This document shows, in pieces, positions 60,160 to 64,000 of a stretch of DNA of 64,000 nucleotides. Positions within the stretch are counted from its first letter, which is position 1. Every line of letters begins with the position of its first letter. Source of the DNA: Xiphydria camelus (taxonomy: Eukaryota; Arthropoda; Insecta; Hymenoptera; Xiphydriidae); the NCBI GenBank assembly GCA_963678675.1, contig OY783195.1:7512001-7576000 (forward strand). Direction: 5' to 3'. Both the position numbers and the translations under genes were made by a program. Under the pieces are notes generated by a model. That model saw nothing but the letters and a program-made list of their open reading frames with translations. It was not told the origin of the DNA and searched no databases.

Positions 60160-60930
60160 TTTTTTTTTTAGTAGGTTTTTTTCCCCTTTTTCCGTATTAC
60201 TCGGCCTATAACTCGGTTGAGACTCAATATAGTCAAATAAAAACCCGAAATTATTCTTGAAACAATTGAGTAACGGTCGGCGAAACCGTTCCGGGAAATA
60301 GGAACCTGAGAATTTGGCTATTTTTGCATTTGTCCACATATTCAGCTACATATCTCGAGAACGGTTAGGCGTATTTACATCAAATATTTTTTTTAGGTAT
60401 TAAAAATTGAGATGTTCAACTTTTTTAATAGGTACTTTTCACGTTGGAGCGATAGGAAGCAAGATAGCAAAATCCGCGACCTTTGACCTCTTATATGTCA
60501 CGAAGCTCCAGTGCGTCGGTGGCGTAACTTTCAGGCATATATTGGTACATCATAATAAGCAATTAAAAAAAATTTCGGTGAGCTCGATTTTTAGAAGATT
60601 GCATGATTTTCAAGCTAAATGTCCTGGACTATAATTCCATCGTTTATGCCTAAAGATAAAATGACATAGCTTCTGTGGAAAACAATTGAGTTCGATACTC
60701 CCCACATTTGAGTCCATAAGCGTACTTACGAATTAGATGCAGGTTTCGCAGTATTTCCTTGGAGGAAACAGGCTAAAAACGGTGTACATTTCTGCAGCTG
60801 CTGAACTGTCAAAGCCGTCCGTCCATATTTCGTAATCGACTTATTCGTTTTTAGATGATTTCGTTCAACACTTTTTCGTATCGCCTTGTAAATTACATAG
60901 CATGTCGACTTACAATTAGATTCACTTACT
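60160..60930. other. No gene recognised
   Basis: AT-rich sequence between the interrupted block 2 copy and the dispersed repeat. No domain or terminal repeats are evident. Confidence 0.5.
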
Positions 60931-61074
60931 TGCAAGAAAATATGCAAATAGGCGAGGGTGCAAATCTAGGCTGCAAATGCGCTTGCAGTCCCGGACCTTT
61001 TCCGGAAAGGTTAATTAACGTACGGATCGAAAATAAGCCGTCTCCCGCAATAAGTACCTACTTTAACCAATACC

Positions 61075-61197
61075 GCCGGTTTTATCAACACGGTATAAAC
61101 GCGGTATAGCGCTATACTGAGAATAACCAGCAATAAGCCTTATGGTTATTCTCAGTATAGCGCTATACCGCGTTTATGCCGTGTTGGTAAAACCGGC
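61075..61197. repeat. 123-bp palindrome, 55-bp arms
   Basis: Arms 61075-61129 and 61143-61197 differ at two positions only, with a 13-nt loop. The ends read GCCGGTTTTA. It sits inside the dispersed repeat and looks like a MITE insertion. Part of its arm (GCTATACTGAGAATAA) resembles the repeat's own sequence at that point. Confidence 0.85.
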
Positions 61198-61570
61198 CCT
61201 AAGTCAGCTTTGTAAAATGGGAGAATGACGAATTCAATAGATGACCGTTTTAGATGACCTAATACCTGACTCATCCAGACACAAAGGATCAATCCACCAT
61301 TCAAGGTAGCCTGACCCATCTTTATGGTCGTAAACGAGCATCCGGTACCCTTAATCGTTAGGTACGAAACTCAGGAAGTCCTTAACGTCATACTCTTTCC
61401 CGTTAGGTATGGAACTCGGAAAATGTTCAGCGTCATCTTTTGTTCCACCGTTATTCCCCCTCTAGCTAATCAGGACGCACCGCATCACGTCATCCTCATC
61501 CAGCCAATCAGGGCGTACCGCACTAGTCCACGCTATCCCCACCATCTTGCAATTACTGTTAGATGTAATG

Positions 61571-61605
61571 TATATAAGCCGCAACCAAATGCGTATTAAT
61601 CAGTG
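61571..61605 (+). promoter_or_regulatory. TATA/initiator core promoter in the repeat
   Basis: TATATAAG at 61571-61578 and TCAGT at 61600-61604, with the initiator A 31 nt downstream of the TATA start. This is the same spacing and nearly the same sequence as the F-box gene promoter. Confidence 0.65.
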
Positions 61606-62107
61606 CATAAACGAAGTGTACCGTCGACCGTATACAGTGCATTCTGTGTGCAAGTGCTCTAACTTGCAATTAGACAGTTCGTTTCCATATCAATCCCATA
61701 CACTATCATCAGGGTAACCGATTCCCTGTACCTCGCAAACGTCAGTGTAGTATATTGTGTACAGTGCATTCGAAACGACTAATTGTAAACCACGGTTAAA
61801 TCATCAAACTACTGTATTTTTTTAACTCAAATATATTACCAGTAATATAGTGCAGTGCAATAATATAATATAGTGAGTGCAGTGTTAACTCATTTGAATC
61901 AATTGCTGGGATTGAACCACCTCACCACACGTTCAATCAACAGCCGAGAGCTTGAAATCTGCCTTGCAGTATGTTCTGTAAGAAGTCGTGTCACGAACGA
62001 GTGTCTTCAGGATTTACGACCCCGCGGAGATTTAACATTGATCGCACGGCGCCCGAACAGATAATGTAAGTTATTCAACATTCCATTTTCTATTTGATAA
62101 CGTGGGG

Positions 62108-62133
62108 GTAAGTTGCAACATGTTACAACTTAC
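62108..62133. repeat. Near-perfect 26-bp palindrome
   Basis: GTAAGTTGCAACATG followed by its near complement, with one mismatched pair. It marks the break between the promoter-bearing repeat and the Helitron fragment. Confidence 0.7.
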
Positions 62134-62209
62134 TCCGAGAAATTGTTACTTTAAGCCCCAGACGGTTATTTTCACTATGAATTGAAATAAATGGATGGGG
62201 TTCACATAT

Positions 62210-62350
62210 TCTATATTAATGAAAATGTAAATGTTCACTTGTTCAATATCTTAAATCTCTGAAAGTTCTTCACCGATTGCTATGAAAATTTGACCCAACG
62301 GTGCATTCGAATACGCGCGTGTTTTTATATATACCTACTATTTATATACC
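62210..62350 (+). mobile_element. Helitron 5'-end fragment
   Basis: TCTATATTAATGAAAATGTA is followed by AAATCTCTGAAAGTTCTTCA and CACCGATTGCTATGAAAATT, matching the 5' region of the Helitron cluster at 11347-12170. No helicase sequence follows. Confidence 0.65.
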
Positions 62351-64000
62351 TACCACACCCGTAACAGGTTAAAACATAATTTTTGAAAAATAGCGTTATC
62401 TGTTGGACGTAAAAGCAACAGATAGTAACGGGAAAAGTGAATAGCAATATTATGAAAGCCGATAAAGTTTCCTGTCGAATAGCGTTGAACCGGTTCCCAT
62501 CGGAAAATTAGGAGCCGAGAAATTTGAAATTGAATATACAAAATCGTTCGAAAAGTGGTGTGGCGACACTATGCTAGCATACCACTACAGAGAAATCTTT
62601 TACAAACCTGACCTAAACCCGGGCAATGCCGCACAGGTGGGACTATGCTAGCTATTAATAAAATATGCTTGTTACTGTGACTAGGACTTAAGTACCTAGT
62701 AGATATTACATAGTCACATGTTCTATAAGGCGTGATAATAAAACATACAGACCGAAATTATGAAAATGAAAATTCAAACTTACGTGTCAGAATTTCACGT
62801 CGCACACAGAACTCTCTGGTGAAGACGCGCAGTTGGCTTGCCGATTGCAGCGGCTGTCAGCGACACATAGCTTACCCAAAATGCTGTTTCATATATCGTG
62901 GAAAATTGCACCATCCTGTAAAACGCCTGTTATTACTTATTCCTGGTAAAACTTGCCTCGCTCTACCCTGCGGTAAAATTCATTGGTATCAATTCTTCCA
63001 TGTCGGTATAATAAGTAACAAAGAGCTACTCCCTCCCTCTCATTATTTTCGAAATAAAAATTCGTTTAAAGCACATTCGTCCTTCGGTGCGTGAAACCGA
63101 AGAGAACGGAGGCGCCACCGATGGAAAACTAGGCTAGAGAGGAGGACGGACGTCCCTCGCACGAATTTCCGGGGTCGACACTTACGCGTCGGCGCTTCCG
63201 TATGTGCACAAGAGGGATCGGGAGGGGGAGCGAGGGTGTCGAAGTTCGAGGGACGCCGGAATAGTCGAGTAGGTAGAAAGAACGTGATCCGGAATCTCTG
63301 GTATATCGCGTGTGTCGGGAAGAGTCTAGCTATTCTCCCGACGCTATCGGAATACCTCGGAGGGCAAGAGTTTTATTTTCATTCAACGCGATCTCCATCG
63401 GAGGATCAGAGAGGGCGACGGTCGGTATTTTTATTTAAATTTCACTCCGGGATCTGCCGAGCTCCAGCGAAATCACTTGTCCGCGTTGGTCGTTCTCGAT
63501 TTGCTAGTCCTTTTATTTTTATCTTCTTTTTACTAAAATCGTTCGCCACTTATATCAGGGATTGCATAAAATGTTGAAAGGGTGAGTTGCATAGGATTTT
63601 ATTAACACTTTATTAGTTACCTCGATTCCTGCGCTAAGAAAAAAATGTACTCGAGTCAATTAAACATGTTTTTGAAATGAAACTTCTTTGCGGAGGGTAC
63701 TGAATGCGCGCCCGAGGAGACGAAAATCGTAACGAAACCCACACACTCCACCGCTCTCGACCGTGTCTCACTTATACAGCGCTCTCGACCCTGTCCCAAT
63801 ACACCGCTGCCGACTTTGCAAGCGCGTGCCACGTGTTGGATCGCCTTGCCTAGTGAAGCTGCCGCCGCGGCGCGCCGTTCGTTTGTCTACATATTCCGAG
63901 GCAAAAATGTCTTAAGGCTGCCTTACGCAGCAGTCTCGCGAGCCAGCCTCGCAAAATATGTGTTCCGTCGCAAAGGGGACTTGTACGTCATTTCTCTTAC
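62351..64000. other. No gene recognised
   Basis: 62351-63080 is AT-rich, with ACTATGCTAGC repeated at about 62570 and 62643. 63080-63500 and 63700-63960 are CpG-rich. Frames of 113-120 codons lack domains. Confidence 0.5.

Larger units (their letters stand above)
60940..62060 (+). mobile_element. Promoter-bearing dispersed repeat, possible solo LTR with leader
   Basis: From about 61211 (TGTAAAATGGGAG) the block carries two CCAAT-type stretches, TATATAAG (61571-61578) and TCAGT (A at 61602). About 430 bp later comes TTTAACA (to 62037), then GGCGCCCGAACAG (62048-62060), identical to part of a lysine-tRNA primer-binding site known from retroelements. That order fits an LTR with U3, R and U5. 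However, sequence upstream of TGTAAA is also shared between copies, so the LTR reading is not secure. No gag or pol frame follows. Confidence 0.5.

Noticed and set aside
62732..63094. 120-codon plus-strand ORF
   Set aside because: No domain, no splice or promoter support; composition looks random.

Overview
This is a eukaryotic nuclear window, most likely from an insect and plausibly a hymenopteran such as an ant. The reasons are an AT-rich background broken by CpG-dense blocks, animal-type introns with GTAAGT donors, a TATA plus TCAGT core promoter of arthropod type, and many insect-style transposons (mariner, Tc1-like, pogo-like, Helitron, Harbinger-like). The species is an inference; nothing in the window fixes it.

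Only one host protein gene can be modelled with confidence. It is a four-exon F-box/leucine-rich-repeat gene on the minus strand (20142-24728, 452 codons plus stop). All three introns have canonical borders and the exon phases agree. Its core promoter (TATA at 24803-24810, TCAGT initiator at 24777-24781) lies inside a dispersed repeat that recurs at about 61205-61620 with the same TATA-to-initiator spacing. A relic of the 3' end of a second copy of the gene lies downstream at 17911-18072.

Layout. 1-9 kb: non-coding, with a GC-rich foldback (429-634), a Harbinger-like element (2166-3031) inside an older repeat, three copies of a ~300-bp repeat, and CpG-rich blocks. 11.3-14.3 kb: Helitron relics with broken helicase motifs and an intact 3' end, interrupted by other repeats. 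16.1-17.3 kb: a pogo-like element with a PHD-type finger. 17.9-25.2 kb: the F-box locus, with a mariner fragment and a tRNA-like SINE on its flank. 25.5-36.2 kb: nested repeats, including a 247-bp MITE present twice, a 2.4-kb foldback with another element inserted in it, a mariner relic and a Tc1-like transposase. 36.4-40.1 kb: a 3.74-kb element with 14-bp inverted ends that carries six tandem 355-bp foldback units. 40.1-46 kb: a mariner relic, CpG-rich sequence and a 183-bp perfect hexamer array. 46.0-48.3 kb: a 2.28-kb element with ~480-bp inverted arms around SWIM-finger coding remnants. 48.3-57 kb: CpG-rich sequence and small DNA elements. 57-62.4 kb: more copies of the promoter-bearing repeat, one with a sequence resembling a tRNA-primer-binding site. 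62.4-64 kb: no recognisable gene.

The transposon genes are all broken, so they are not working together now. The live biology is the F-box gene, whose promoter appears to be shared with a mobile repeat.
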